Source: Mucilaginibacter sp. SJ
Lineage (GTDB): Bacteria > Bacteroidota > Bacteroidia > Sphingobacteriales > Sphingobacteriaceae
NCBI RefSeq assembly: GCF_028993635.1
Contig: NZ_CP118631.1
Span: 3,038,001-3,102,000 of the forward strand
Direction of reading: 5' to 3'
DNA length: 64,000 nt
The notes below the pieces were generated by a model, which was given only the letters and a program-made list of their open reading frames with translations, was not told the DNA's origin and did no database searches. How positions within the stretch are numbered: position 1 is the stretch's first letter; each line of letters starts with the position of its first letter. Position numbers and translations under genes: made by a program. This document shows positions 53,238-61,996 of the stretch, one piece after another.

Positions 53238-54026
53238 CTATGCATTCGCCAGCGCCCTGTCCAAATGTACATAACCGCCATCAACATAAATTAGCTGACC
53301 GGTGGTATGGCTTGATACCGGCGACAATAAAAACGCCACGGTATTGGCAATTTCCTCGGCGGTGGTCATCCGGTTACCCAGCGGAATTTTTGATTCGATC
53401 TCCTTCAGCTTGGCTTCCGGGTCGGGCAGGGTTTTGATCCAGTTGGCGTAAAGCGGTGTCCAGCATTCGGCCACTACCAGCGCGTTTACACGGATACCGT
53501 ATTTCAAAAGCTCAACCGCCCATTCGCGGGTAAGCGCGTTACGGCCACCGTTTGATGCCGCGTAACCTGAAGTATGCCCCTGACCGGTATCGGCAGTTTT
53601 TGAGGTAATGTTCAGGATAGCGCCTTTTGATTTTTTTAGCTCGGGCAGGGCATGATGCGCCATCAGGTAATAATGCACCACGTTCTTATGCAGAGAGGCC
53701 ATGAACCCTTCATAATCACCGCTTTCCAGGCCAACCCCATCGTTAACACCGGCGTTGTTTACCAATCCGTCGATACGGCTAAATTTGGCTATAACTTCAT
53801 TCACCGCGTTTTCGCATGCTTTAGGATCAGTAAGTTCGGCTACCACCTGGTATGCCCTGTGGCCTGCAACCTCGACAGCTTCAACCGTTTTCAGGTTATC
53901 AGCCTCTCCGCGACCTATTATAACCGGGATAGCCCCTTCAGCAGCTAACACCTTCACTATGCCCTCGCCTATGCCCTTGGCGCCTCCGGTAACTATAATT
54001 ACCTTATCTGTAAGTTGTAAATTCAT
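53238..54026 (-). CDS. SDR-family oxidoreductase (L-fucose dehydrogenase-like)
   Basis: 262 residues, NAD(P)-binding SDR: cofactor motif TGGAKGIGEG at 13-22, VNNAGVNDG, and the catalytic region ILNITSKTADTGQGHTSGYAASNGGRNALTREWAVELLKYGIRVNAL (serine, tyrosine present). The lysine of the YxxxK motif is asparagine here (YAASN). Sits in a cluster with a FucP-like transporter and an FAH-family hydrolase, which suggests oxidation of fucose or a similar sugar. Assignment to L-fucose dehydrogenase rests on context and overall similarity in memory. 19 bp separate it from the transporter gene stop. Confidence 0.8.
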   Translation of the reverse strand: MNLQLTDKVIIVTGGAKGIGEGIVKVLAAEGAIPVIIGRGEADNLKTVEAVEVAGHRAYQVVAELTDPKACENAVNEVIAKFSRIDGLVNNAGVNDGVGLESGDYEGFMASLHKNVVHYYLMAHHALPELKKSKGAILNITSKTADTGQGHTSGYAASNGGRNALTREWAVELLKYGIRVNALVVAECWTPLYANWIKTLPDPEAKLKEIESKIPLGNRMTTAEEIANTVAFLLSPVSSHTTGQLIYVDGGYVHLDRALANA

Positions 54027-54045
54027 TTTTAGTATGATAGATATA

Positions 54046-55326
54046 TTAATGACTGCCGGCCATTACCAGCTTCTTAACTTTGTGATTATTGATGGCAAAT
54101 ATTAAAATGCCCAGGAAACAAAAGCCCGGTACTATATAAGCCATCTGGATGTTATGTGTAGCGTCAGATACCCTACCCATGATCACCGGGAATATAGCCC
54201 CCCCCACAATCCCCATGATCACCAATGATGAACCGAGTTTGGTTTTAGCGCCCAAGCCACGGATACTTAACGAGAAAATAGTTGGGAACATGATCGACAT
54301 GAAGAACCAGGTACACATTAACGCGTAAACAGCCACTTCGCCTTTTAGCGTTACCGCCATAGCTATCAGGAAAATGTTAATAATCGCATAAGTGATGAGC
54401 AGTTTAACCGGGTTAAAATAACGCATGAGTAATGTACCAATAAACCTGCCTGCCATGAAACCCGCAGAAGCTATAGTGAGGTAAAAAGAAGCTGGTTTTT
54501 CAGCAAATCCGGCTACTTTTTCTGAATAGCGGATAAAGAAACTGCTTATACCAGCCTGTGCCCCTACATATAAAAACTCTGCAAAGATACCGGCCCTTAA
54601 ACTTTTCACGTGCAACAGCTCGCCTATCCTTACACCAAGCGAACGATTGTCGTTAACTGCCTCCTCACTGGTTTCTTCAACAATTGGCGGGAAGTGCGTA
54701 CGATAAATTAAGAATGCAACTACAAGCACCACTGCGCCAATTACCACAAAAGGAATTTGTACAGACGATGCTTCATGATTAAGATATTCATTCAGCTGCT
54801 CGGGCGACATTTTGCTTGATTCCGCATCTGTTAATACTTTGCCCGATAAAATATATTTACCCCCAATAAGCGGAGCTAAGGTGGCAGCCAATCCGTTAAA
54901 TGATTGTGAAAAGTTGATCCTTCTTTCAGCCCCAGCCGGGTCACCTAATACCGTTATATAGGGATTAGCGGCTGTTTCCAAAAAGGCCGCTCCCGAAAAT
55001 ACGATGAATAACGCTGCTAAAAAGAACGAATAGTTGCGCACCGCAGCAGCAGGGAAAAACAGGAATGCTCCTGTTGAAAAAAGTATCAAACCTAAGATGA
55101 TCCCGCCCTTATAGCCATATTTTTTCATGAACTGCGCGGCCGGGATAGGTAATATGAAATAAGCTATATAAGATGCTGAATCGATAAGTGATGATTGCAG
55201 GTCATTAAGCTGGCAGGCTTTTTTTAAGTGCGGAATTAAGATTGGGTTAAGATTGAGCGCGAATCCCCAGATAAAAAACAGGGAAGTGATTAATGCGACT
55301 GCTACCAGGGCGTTGTTTTTTGACAT
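54046..55326 (-). CDS. fucP: FucP-like sugar:proton symporter (MFS)
   Basis: 426 residues, 12 membrane segments in two halves. MFS start ALITSLFFIWGFALNLNPILIPHLKKAC matches FucP (G-F-N/A-x-L-N pattern), then AQFMKKYGYKGGIILGL and the long central loop (about 190-240). AANPYITVLG is a conserved FucP block. Family includes L-fucose, glucose/galactose and other hexose permeases; true sugar unproven. In the cluster with SDR, FAH and DUF2961/GH172 genes. Confidence 0.88.
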   Translation of the reverse strand: MSKNNALVAVALITSLFFIWGFALNLNPILIPHLKKACQLNDLQSSLIDSASYIAYFILPIPAAQFMKKYGYKGGIILGLILFSTGAFLFFPAAAVRNYSFFLAALFIVFSGAAFLETAANPYITVLGDPAGAERRINFSQSFNGLAATLAPLIGGKYILSGKVLTDAESSKMSPEQLNEYLNHEASSVQIPFVVIGAVVLVVAFLIYRTHFPPIVEETSEEAVNDNRSLGVRIGELLHVKSLRAGIFAEFLYVGAQAGISSFFIRYSEKVAGFAEKPASFYLTIASAGFMAGRFIGTLLMRYFNPVKLLITYAIINIFLIAMAVTLKGEVAVYALMCTWFFMSIMFPTIFSLSIRGLGAKTKLGSSLVIMGIVGGAIFPVIMGRVSDATHNIQMAYIVPGFCFLGILIFAINNHKVKKLVMAGSH

Positions 55327-55358
55327 TAGTGTTTATTGGTTGATTATATATTGATCTG

Positions 55359-56570
55359 TTATTTAAATGCTGCTGAAATACCATCCAGTGAAATCCCCAG
55401 TGTTTTTAATGCTATTTTGTTTAATGCGGCTTTATTACCGGTAAAATGGAATACGCTATGTTTATGTGTAAGCTTTTCGCCCGGTTTCAGGAAGGCGGCG
55501 GGTGATACGCTTTCTATCTCATAAAAAGGCCCCATTTGCTTACCATCGGCCAGTGGGCCATCGTTATAAGCATTTACCGCGTCGCCGCTGTAAGGCGCAG
55601 TATCTGTTTTCCATTCCTGGTTTAGGTAGGATGCTGTGCTATCCACATCAAACATAGTTATGGTTAAAACATCGTTCTCTGCATCATAGCTACCGGCCAT
55701 ATTTTTTGCCCGATGAGGAGGAATACCTAATTTCCCCCTGCTTTTGCCATCGGCCTTAAACAGCAGAATGCCGTTTTTATAAGTGATCCTGTCTTTCGGG
55801 ATCTCGCCAAAATAATTGGTAGTAGCTATTTTACCGGTAGCACTTTCATTATATGGCACTACGATCACCACTTTTGGCGACGGGGTAAACATATCTAAAT
55901 TCCAAAGGCATGGCGCACCGGTTATTTTATCCCAGGCCTTATCACCTGTATTTATGATAGTATTCAGCGTATTGAAGCCTACTGCCTTTACCGATGTGTC
56001 GGCATCAATACCAAGTACCTGCTGTATAGCTTTTGGCTCCATGATCTCCACATCCCGCTCCAGCTTTATTGATAATTCGGCACCGGCATAATTTTGCAGA
56101 TGCGTGCTTTTGCTCATCGATACCTTTTTATCCGAAGCTGAAACGAGTTCCCAGCTTTCATTATCAACAGCAGCCGGCGTATGCCAATTGGCAAACTCCA
56201 TTTTGGTGCCGGGCTTAAAGAAAAGCGAGAATTGCCCGCCTTCCGGCCCAAGCCACAGGCGATCTTCGCCGCCAAAGGCATTCATATGCGGGTCGGGCTG
56301 TTTCTGATCGAAAGTTTCGTATTTGATCCAACCGAAACTTTTACCGAAAGAGCCTTCTGCTGTTGATGTAAATACCTTGCCCTGATATTTTGGAGATACC
56401 ATAACCATTCCTAAGCCACCGTCACTTAAAACTATCAGACTATCGTCCCTCTTCCGCAGAAACTCCTCGTCATATTCAAAACTTCCTTTTTTTACAGGTG
56501 GTTTATACATAGTGCATGCAGCCAAACCGGCAATCAGCAAAACTAATGATGACTTTTTTAAAAGCTGCAT
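55359..56570 (-). CDS. DUF6786-like lipoprotein
   Basis: 403 residues. Type II signal peptide with lipobox LAGLAAC (Cys19), so a lipoprotein of the inner or outer membrane. The rest is beta-rich (GGLGMVMVSPKYQGKV, EGGQFSLFFKPGTKMEFANWHTPAAVD) and looks like a galactose-mutarotase-like or DUF6786 type fold, which would make sense in a sugar cluster. No catalytic motif can be named. Between the transporter and FAH genes (32 and 8 bp gaps). Confidence 0.65.
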   Translation of the reverse strand: MQLLKKSSLVLLIAGLAACTMYKPPVKKGSFEYDEEFLRKRDDSLIVLSDGGLGMVMVSPKYQGKVFTSTAEGSFGKSFGWIKYETFDQKQPDPHMNAFGGEDRLWLGPEGGQFSLFFKPGTKMEFANWHTPAAVDNESWELVSASDKKVSMSKSTHLQNYAGAELSIKLERDVEIMEPKAIQQVLGIDADTSVKAVGFNTLNTIINTGDKAWDKITGAPCLWNLDMFTPSPKVVIVVPYNESATGKIATTNYFGEIPKDRITYKNGILLFKADGKSRGKLGIPPHRAKNMAGSYDAENDVLTITMFDVDSTASYLNQEWKTDTAPYSGDAVNAYNDGPLADGKQMGPFYEIESVSPAAFLKPGEKLTHKHSVFHFTGNKAALNKIALKTLGISLDGISAAFK

Positions 56571-56578
56571 GATACTGC

Positions 56579-57430
56579 TTATTTATGTTTAGGGTTTAAA
56601 CCGATAACATTTACCATAGTACCGATATGGTCAATACTGATTTCCACAACATCGCCGGCTTGCAAAGTAAAACTTGGCGGGGGCACCAGGCAGGTGCCCG
56701 TCATTAAAAAGCATCCGTTAGGAAAATCACATTCACTATATAAATAGCCGGTAAGTTCGGTAAAAGAGCGTTTGATCCGCGATACGGTAGTTTCATCTTC
56801 AAAAACCAGCTTTCCATCGCGTTTGATATTCATACTGATCATCGTTTCGCCGGGAATGGGCGATGAAGTAACATATAAGCATGGCCCAAGCGCGGCGCTT
56901 TTTTCATAAACTTTAGCCTGCGGAAGGTACAAAGCATTTTCGCCCTCGATACTCCGCGAGCTCATATCATTGCCAATGGTATATCCCTGGATATTACCAT
57001 CGCTATTCACAAATAGTGTAAGCTCAGGCTCCGGCACGTCCCACTCCGAGTCTTTGCGGATGTAAACCTCGCCGTTATGCCCGGATACCCGATGAGCAAG
57101 GGCTTTGAAAAAAAGCTCCGGGCGCGGCGCATCATAAACCTTATCATATAAGCTCGCGCCTGTTTCTGATTCCTCCATGCGGGCATCACGGCTACGTAAA
57201 TAAGTTACGCCGGCGGCCCATACTTCCTGGGTACCAATCGGCGGTAATATTTTGCCGTTTAGATATTCATTCTCCACCTCGGCGCTTAAAGCTGTAGTAT
57301 CAGCAGTGATCGATTCCAGGTAAGCGGCTAAACCATCCCTGTTGATCAGTTTGTCCCATTCATCATCAATAATATATGATGAACCGTTATGTTGCAATAG
57401 GCTGCCCTTGGCAAGTTTGTATAGTTTCAT
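56579..57430 (-). CDS. fumarylacetoacetate hydrolase-family protein
   Basis: 283 residues. FAH catalytic fold: GVTYLRSRDARM, RPELFFKALAHRVSGHNGEV and metal ligands in EWDVPEPELTLFVNSDGNIQGYTIGNDMSSRSIEGENALYLPQAKVYEKSA split, with SRSIEGEN and the LYLPQAKVY block. In sugar clusters such proteins cleave 2-keto-3-deoxy acids or diketo acids (L-2,4-diketo-3-deoxyfuconate hydrolase type). Start overlaps the DUF2961 stop by one base (TAATG). Confidence 0.85.
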   Translation of the reverse strand: MKLYKLAKGSLLQHNGSSYIIDDEWDKLINRDGLAAYLESITADTTALSAEVENEYLNGKILPPIGTQEVWAAGVTYLRSRDARMEESETGASLYDKVYDAPRPELFFKALAHRVSGHNGEVYIRKDSEWDVPEPELTLFVNSDGNIQGYTIGNDMSSRSIEGENALYLPQAKVYEKSAALGPCLYVTSSPIPGETMISMNIKRDGKLVFEDETTVSRIKRSFTELTGYLYSECDFPNGCFLMTGTCLVPPPSFTLQAGDVVEISIDHIGTMVNVIGLNPKHK

Positions 57431-58602
57431 TAGTTTACTTCCAGTTCGTCTTTTGAGGGAAATTTAGGGAAAGGGCCGTGTTCGCCGGTTTGATACCAAA
57501 ACACGGTTGAAGCGATATCATCCTGCAAGGGCATGTAACGGCCATCATGCCGCCAGCCTAAGGCTTGTATGGTAACTTTTAAACTTTTTTCAAAGCGAAT
57601 GGGGTCAACGATATGCCAGCGGTACATGCCGAAACGTTGCGCAATATTGTAATGCCCGTCACCACGGATCACCTGTGGCAAGCCGCTATAGGGGCTGCAA
57701 AATTCGGTGTATTCGGTACCCGGCTTCTCCTTTCCATCGGCATCTTTGTGGCGGGTATCAAAATCATATGATCCGCAGAAATAGTCCTCCGTACCGGTTC
57801 CGTTTATAGTAGGGAATTTGGTATCACCATCCATAAAAAATTTGATCTCTCCTTCGCCCCACCAGCCATTTTTATTTGAGCCATAAGCGATGTAAGTACC
57901 GACGTATTGTCCTTTGCCTTTAATGCTATCCACCAAAACAAAATCTTTTTTATACGGCAGTGGGTTTACCCTGCGAAACTGCGCATGAAAATACCCGGCA
58001 TCTTCAGGTACATCGGTCAGGGTATAATCAACCTGGTAATAGAGCACCATATCCGCATCGTCGATGTTTTCCATAGTGATGCGGCATTTTTTTCGGAACG
58101 GCATTGGCCAGTAGCAATTAAATGCACTGCCAGGATTAACCGCCACTGCGAGGGAACTTACCGGTGCATATTTACCCCATCCCATACAAAAGAAATCGCC
58201 CACGGGCACCTCAACTGATGGGGTGGTTTCATCGTCCCAGTAAAAACGAATAATTGAATAGCGCCAGTTACCGGTAGGGGTCATCCAAATGTGCTGAATA
58301 GCGCCCGATCCATTAATTTCGGCAACGGTAAAAGTTGTATGTTTTTTGATGACAACGCTTGGGCTTACTTTCCAGGTCTGGCCTAAGTCGCGGGATGCGT
58401 TAGCGCCTGTACCTGTTGTGGCCATACCACCTTTACCTTTTTCGCCGGTAAAATTTTCCGGACTGATAGATCTTGTTTTGGCATCAGATGTACGATAAAG
58501 GTTGCTGAGCCCAACATCAAGACCATTAAATTTTTGCTGCGCATTAACAAACGAAGCAACAATAACACACAGGCAGATCGTTAAAAAATAATTTTTCACC
58601 AT
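57430..58602 (-). CDS. secreted DUF2961/GH172 glycoside hydrolase
   Basis: Start at ATG 58602 chosen, because MVKNYFLTICLCVIVASFVNAQQ forms a normal signal peptide; 7 codons further upstream are open but lack support. 390 residues. Blocks FNGLDVGLSNLYR, GSGAIQHIWMTPTG, GTGTEDYFCGSYDF, FFMDGDTKFPTINGTGTEDYF and FCSPYSGLPQVI fit DUF2961, now recognised as glycoside hydrolase family 172 (difructose dianhydride or furanosidase activity in described members). Exported enzyme releasing the sugar taken up by FucP-like transport is a plausible reading. First gene of the minus-strand cluster. Confidence 0.85.
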   Translation of the reverse strand: MVKNYFLTICLCVIVASFVNAQQKFNGLDVGLSNLYRTSDAKTRSISPENFTGEKGKGGMATTGTGANASRDLGQTWKVSPSVVIKKHTTFTVAEINGSGAIQHIWMTPTGNWRYSIIRFYWDDETTPSVEVPVGDFFCMGWGKYAPVSSLAVAVNPGSAFNCYWPMPFRKKCRITMENIDDADMVLYYQVDYTLTDVPEDAGYFHAQFRRVNPLPYKKDFVLVDSIKGKGQYVGTYIAYGSNKNGWWGEGEIKFFMDGDTKFPTINGTGTEDYFCGSYDFDTRHKDADGKEKPGTEYTEFCSPYSGLPQVIRGDGHYNIAQRFGMYRWHIVDPIRFEKSLKVTIQALGWRHDGRYMPLQDDIASTVFWYQTGEHGPFPKFPSKDELEVN

Positions 58603-58886
58603 AAAACTTATCTTTAAAATCATTTAACGCAGTAATTGGTAATGCGCTCCAGGTTTATTTGTTTATGCTTCAGGCCTCGGTTAAAAAGCCATTCACAATC
58701 ATATTGATAATTTTTTGCTATCCATACCGCTTTATAAGCATAACATGCGCATATTTTGGCATGGCTTACCTGCGGTTGATAAAGCTACTTTAAAAATTAT
58801 TAAATACTGCCCTGTACCTGTAAAAAACAGGATAGATTAATTCTCCATTCTTCGGTAAATAAGCTAAATAAACCACATTTTTGCAT

Positions 58887-59471
58887 ATGCCGCTTAATCT
58901 GATACTTAACAATCTCGAAAAACACATCCACTTAACCCGCGAAGAACAGGAAATTTTTACGGCTTATTTACAGCCTAAAAAAATAAAACGCAAACAGTTT
59001 TTGCTAACTTATGGTGAAGTGTGCAAGTATTCGGCTTTTGTAACGGCCGGTTGTTTACGGGGCTACACGGTAGATAAAAATGGTATCGAACACGTGCTCA
59101 GCTTTGCTCCTGCCGATTGGTGGATTGCCGACATGTACAGCCTCATTTCGCAGAAACCAGGCATACAGAATATCGAAGCTTTAGAAGATACCGATGTGCT
59201 GTTGCTATCAAAAGCAAACCAGGAAAAATTATATATACAGATCCCTAAGTTTGAACACTTTTTCCGGGTCCTGACCGAAAACTCACTGGTAGCCAGTCAG
59301 CAACGCCTTATTGATAGCCTGAGCCTTACTGCCGAAGAACGTTACAATAACTTTTGTAAACGCTACCCCACCTTAATTGATCATCTGCCGCAAAAACAAA
59401 TAGCATCTTATATCGGTGTAACCCCCGAATTTTTTAGCCGGATGAAAAGCGAAATGGTGAGGAAAAGATAG
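58887..59471 (+). CDS. Crp/Fnr-family regulator
   Basis: 195 residues from ATG 58887. Cyclic-nucleotide-binding-like beta-roll (YGEVCKYSAFVTAGCLRGYTVDKNGIEHVLSFAPADWWIADMYSLISQ split) and a C-terminal HTH KQIASYIGVTPEFFSRMKSEM. The usual cAMP-binding RxS pattern is not evident, so ligand unknown. Stands upstream of the pirin gene, 159 bp away with a repeat between; typical Bacteroidota Crp-like regulators are short like this. Confidence 0.88.
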   Translation: MPLNLILNNLEKHIHLTREEQEIFTAYLQPKKIKRKQFLLTYGEVCKYSAFVTAGCLRGYTVDKNGIEHVLSFAPADWWIADMYSLISQKPGIQNIEALEDTDVLLLSKANQEKLYIQIPKFEHFFRVLTENSLVASQQRLIDSLSLTAEERYNNFCKRYPTLIDHLPQKQIASYIGVTPEFFSRMKSEMVRKR

Positions 59472-59555
59472 GTGAATGGTTGATTGGGTTGATTAGAGAG
59501 TGGTTTTATACGCAATAAACAACTACTCTCCACCCACCTAATCAACTACTCTCCA
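59472..59555. repeat. GTTGATTAG/GAGAGT-word inverted repeat
   Basis: Words GTTGATTAGAGAGTGG (59490-59504) and their reverse complements CTAATCAACTACTCTCC (59538-59554) in the 159-bp space between the Crp and pirin genes. Transcripts would fold into an imperfect hairpin. Confidence 0.6.
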
Positions 59556-59597
59556 ATTTTCTTAACCTACATCAAGTGCCGCCAACCAACGTCCCTT

Positions 59598-59605
59598 TAA
59601 CTTTG
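59598..59605 (+). promoter_or_regulatory. -7 element of pirin gene
   Basis: TAACTTTG, exact TAnnTTTG match, 25 bp before the ATG; an AAAGGA purine run (59618-59623) could serve as ribosome binding site. No -33 element is clear. Confidence 0.4.
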
Positions 59606-59630
59606 TATTACAATTTAAAGGAAACACACC

Positions 59631-60347
59631 ATGGCACAGACCATTTTACATAAAGCCAACACCCGCGGACATGCAGACCACGGATGGTTACACAGCTACC
59701 AATCATTTAGTTTTGCTGGTTATTACAATCCTCAACGGATGAACTTTGGCGCGTTGAGGGTGTTGAACGATGACACCGTTGATCCGGGTATGGGTTTCGG
59801 TAAACACCCGCATGATAACATGGAGATTATCTCCATTCCGCTGGAGGGTGATCTGGAGCATAAGGACAGCATGAACAATGTAGCTGTTATCAAAAACGGA
59901 GATATCCAGGCTATGAGCGCCGGCACCGGAATTTTTCATAGCGAATACAACTTTGACCGTACCAGCGAAGTTAAGTTTCTTCAAATCTGGATTTACCCCA
60001 ACAAACGGAATGTTGAACCACGTTACGATCAGATTTCATTAAATCTTGAACACCGTCATAATAAATTACAGCAGGTATTATCTCCCAATCCGGATGATGC
60101 CGGTGTATGGATCCACCAGGATGCGTGGTTTCATTTAGGCAAATTTGACAAAGGGGTTAGTACCGAATATAACCTCAAGAAAGAGGGCAACGGAGTTTAT
60201 GCATTTGTTTTAAACGGAGAAGTAAATATCAACGGAGAAACATTGAACAGCCGGGATGCTTTAGGTATTTGGGACACCGACAAGTTCACTATTGAAGCAG
60301 GTACCGATGCGGAATTTTTACTGATAGATGTACCGATGAAATTTTAA
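59631..60347 (+). CDS. pirin-family bicupin
   Basis: 238 residues of the pirin fold. N-terminal cupin metal site: HPHDNMEIISIPLEGDLEHKD (His pair near 56/58) and GIFHSEYN (His/Glu near 101-103). Second cupin less conserved, GNGVYAFVLNGEVNINGETL. Also NANTRGHADHGWLHSYQSFSFAGYYNP-like start (ANTRGHADHGWL). Pirins of this type include quercetin dioxygenases and redox-responsive proteins; the substrate is unknown. The 100-residue receiver-like gene follows after 4 bp. Confidence 0.92.
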   Translation: MAQTILHKANTRGHADHGWLHSYQSFSFAGYYNPQRMNFGALRVLNDDTVDPGMGFGKHPHDNMEIISIPLEGDLEHKDSMNNVAVIKNGDIQAMSAGTGIFHSEYNFDRTSEVKFLQIWIYPNKRNVEPRYDQISLNLEHRHNKLQQVLSPNPDDAGVWIHQDAWFHLGKFDKGVSTEYNLKKEGNGVYAFVLNGEVNINGETLNSRDALGIWDTDKFTIEAGTDAEFLLIDVPMKF

Positions 60348-60351
60348 GATC

Positions 60352-60654
60352 ATGGAAAAAATTCACATATTGGTAGTTGGCCGTCACCCCGAAATATTAG
60401 CTACGGTAGTGAGATTAGTGAATAATAATCCCGACTGGAACGCAACCGGCTGCCTCAGCGATGAGGAAGCCATTGCGGCGTTCAGCACGCAGGATTTCAA
60501 AGTGGTGTTATTAGGAGGCGGCGTTGATGAGGTATCGGAATATAAATTGAATGAATATTTTTTTGCCGAAAAACCCAACATTAAAATAGTTCAGCATTTT
60601 GGTGGAGGGAGTGGGTTGTTAAGTGCCGAGATCTTTGAGGCGTTAGATAGATAG
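60352..60654 (+). CDS. receiver-like small protein without acceptor aspartate
   Basis: 100 residues. Pattern of a Rossmann-like receiver domain: IHILVVGRHPEILATVVRLV, NATGCLSDEEAIAAFS, FKVVLLGGGV, IKIVQHFGGG. The position after the third strand that normally has the phosphorylated Asp is glycine (VVLLGGGVD). So either an inactive pseudo-receiver or another flavodoxin-like fold. Lies 4 bp after pirin and probably in one transcript with it. No family name given. Confidence 0.65.
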   Translation: MEKIHILVVGRHPEILATVVRLVNNNPDWNATGCLSDEEAIAAFSTQDFKVVLLGGGVDEVSEYKLNEYFFAEKPNIKIVQHFGGGSGLLSAEIFEALDR

Positions 60655-60663
60655 ACATTTCTA

Positions 60664-61497
60664 TTAATCCCCACCGCTACAGCCTGAAGATGAGCAGCCC
60701 GAACAACCACTGCCGCAGCCGCTGTGTCCCCCGCAACCGGAATGTCCTCCGCTGTGACAGCCACTCCCCGAATGATCTGAATGATCACCATGATGCCCGG
60801 AATGAAAATTTCCGTCGGCACCGCAACTTGCTGAATTGCAGCTCGCACCGCCTTTATCATCCCTATTCTGCCCTCTCTTTTTATAGCTAAACGCAGCAAT
60901 CAGTATAAAAACTCCTAAAAAGATCAGCGCAAAGATCTCATTGTCGGATGCCTGTATAAATATCAATCCGGTTATTACTACCGTTAATGCCGTGCAGATG
61001 GTTTTACTGACTCCAGGCTTACGAATAAGCCAATACCTATCCATATTTACCCGTTGAAAGTTGATCTCAGAAAATCGCGTTTGGTTGATAGGCCATATAT
61101 CAGCTGGCGGAGAACCTGCAAAGCTTTTTTCATATAATTTATGAGTACCGGTATAAAATCCATCATATTTTAAAGCTTCGTTATTGCCCCCTTTAGTCGG
61201 GTTATGATGAATTTCTTTACCAAGTGTTTCGCGGCAAAAATCTCCCCAGTACGACTTTGTAAAAGTTAAATGCAGGTGCCAGGCCTGGTCAACCGCATCA
61301 GAAGGGGTAACTCCATTTTCAGCTATGCAACAAAGGAAGATAAAACGTTTATATTCTGTGATCACCCGATTAGTATAATCTTTGCTCCAACCATTCTCAC
61401 GCGCCAGCCGTTCCGAAAATTTAAAAACAGCATCCGGGTCATCTATTTGAAAATCGAGGATCTTTTGCCAAAGTACGCCTTGTTCTGCTGTAAGCAT
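60664..61497 (-). CDS. TIGR04222-like membrane protein with Cys/His-rich tail
   Basis: 277 residues from ATG 61497 (a TTG start 10 codons earlier would give 287). N-terminal glycine-rich-protein-like helical domain (VDQAWHLHLTFTKSYW near residue 90-105, PSDAVDQAWH). A two-helix membrane part near 180-215 (TALTVVITGLIFIQ, FALIFLGVFILIAAFSY). The last about 60 residues are packed with Cys, His, Gly and Ser (NSASCGADGNFHSGHHGDHS, then GCSGCSSSGCSGGD). Resembles TIGR04222 'near uncomplexed Cys' proteins. Likely metal-binding or a disulfide-rich extracytoplasmic tail; function unknown. Converges with the receiver-like gene. Confidence 0.7.
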   Translation of the reverse strand: MLTAEQGVLWQKILDFQIDDPDAVFKFSERLARENGWSKDYTNRVITEYKRFIFLCCIAENGVTPSDAVDQAWHLHLTFTKSYWGDFCRETLGKEIHHNPTKGGNNEALKYDGFYTGTHKLYEKSFAGSPPADIWPINQTRFSEINFQRVNMDRYWLIRKPGVSKTICTALTVVITGLIFIQASDNEIFALIFLGVFILIAAFSYKKRGQNRDDKGGASCNSASCGADGNFHSGHHGDHSDHSGSGCHSGGHSGCGGHSGCGSGCSGCSSSGCSGGD

Positions 61498-61876
61498 ATG
61501 TTTAGGTATATAGCTTAAATTTAGCAAAATAATATCAAATGAGAAATTGGGACATCACTCTTCGATTTTGAATTCTCATTTACACTTGTAAGATAATTAT
61601 CAGGGCGTTGCCTGCGGCCGGGCTATGCGCTCATACGCCTGCAGGCCTTACGCACATTGGCCGGTACCCGCTACTATCCCTAACGCGGTTTTAAGGTGAG
61701 TGGTGAACAGAGAATGGAGAATAGTTAGCTTTCTGTAAAGTGTGTACCCGCGTAAACGCATTGCTTTGCGTCTTTGCGGGACTGGCTCGGGCGGCTACTG
61801 AAAAGCCTATCAACGCAAAAAGCCTTAGTGATTAGCTAAGGCTTTTGCATTTGTAGCACTATTGAAAGTGATAAAG
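61498..61876. other. rRNA operon downstream space with repeat
   Basis: 379 bp without a protein gene. Contains a GC-rich repetitive stretch (about 61613-61690, GCCTGCGGCCGGGC and CGCCTGCAGGC arms), a CTTTGCGTCTTTGCGGG word (61764-61780) and the rRNA terminator. Nothing else seen. Confidence 0.55.
61815..61848 (-). terminator. rRNA operon terminator
   Basis: Minus-strand stem GCAAAAGCCTTAG / CTAAGGCTTTTTGC, 13 bp, loop of 7-8 nt, T-rich 3' side. Located 29 bp after the 5S end. Confidence 0.8.
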
Positions 61877-61984
61877 GGTGGCACCGACCTACTCTCCCAC
61901 GTTTTACCGCAGTACCATCGGCTCTGGCGGGCTTGACTTCTCTGTTCGGAATGGGAAGAGGTAGACACCGCCGATATAGGCACC
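61877..61984 (-). rRNA. rrf: 5S ribosomal RNA
   Basis: Minus-strand sequence begins GGTGCCTATATCGGCGG and ends GGTCGGTGCCACC, with the conserved CCTCTTCCCATTCCGAAC and GGGAGAGTAGG segments. Length about 108 nt, 5' and 3' ends pair over the first bases. Boundaries accurate to a few bases. Follows the 23S gene in the usual order. Confidence 0.95.
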
Positions 61985-61996
61985 TGAATTTCTTTT

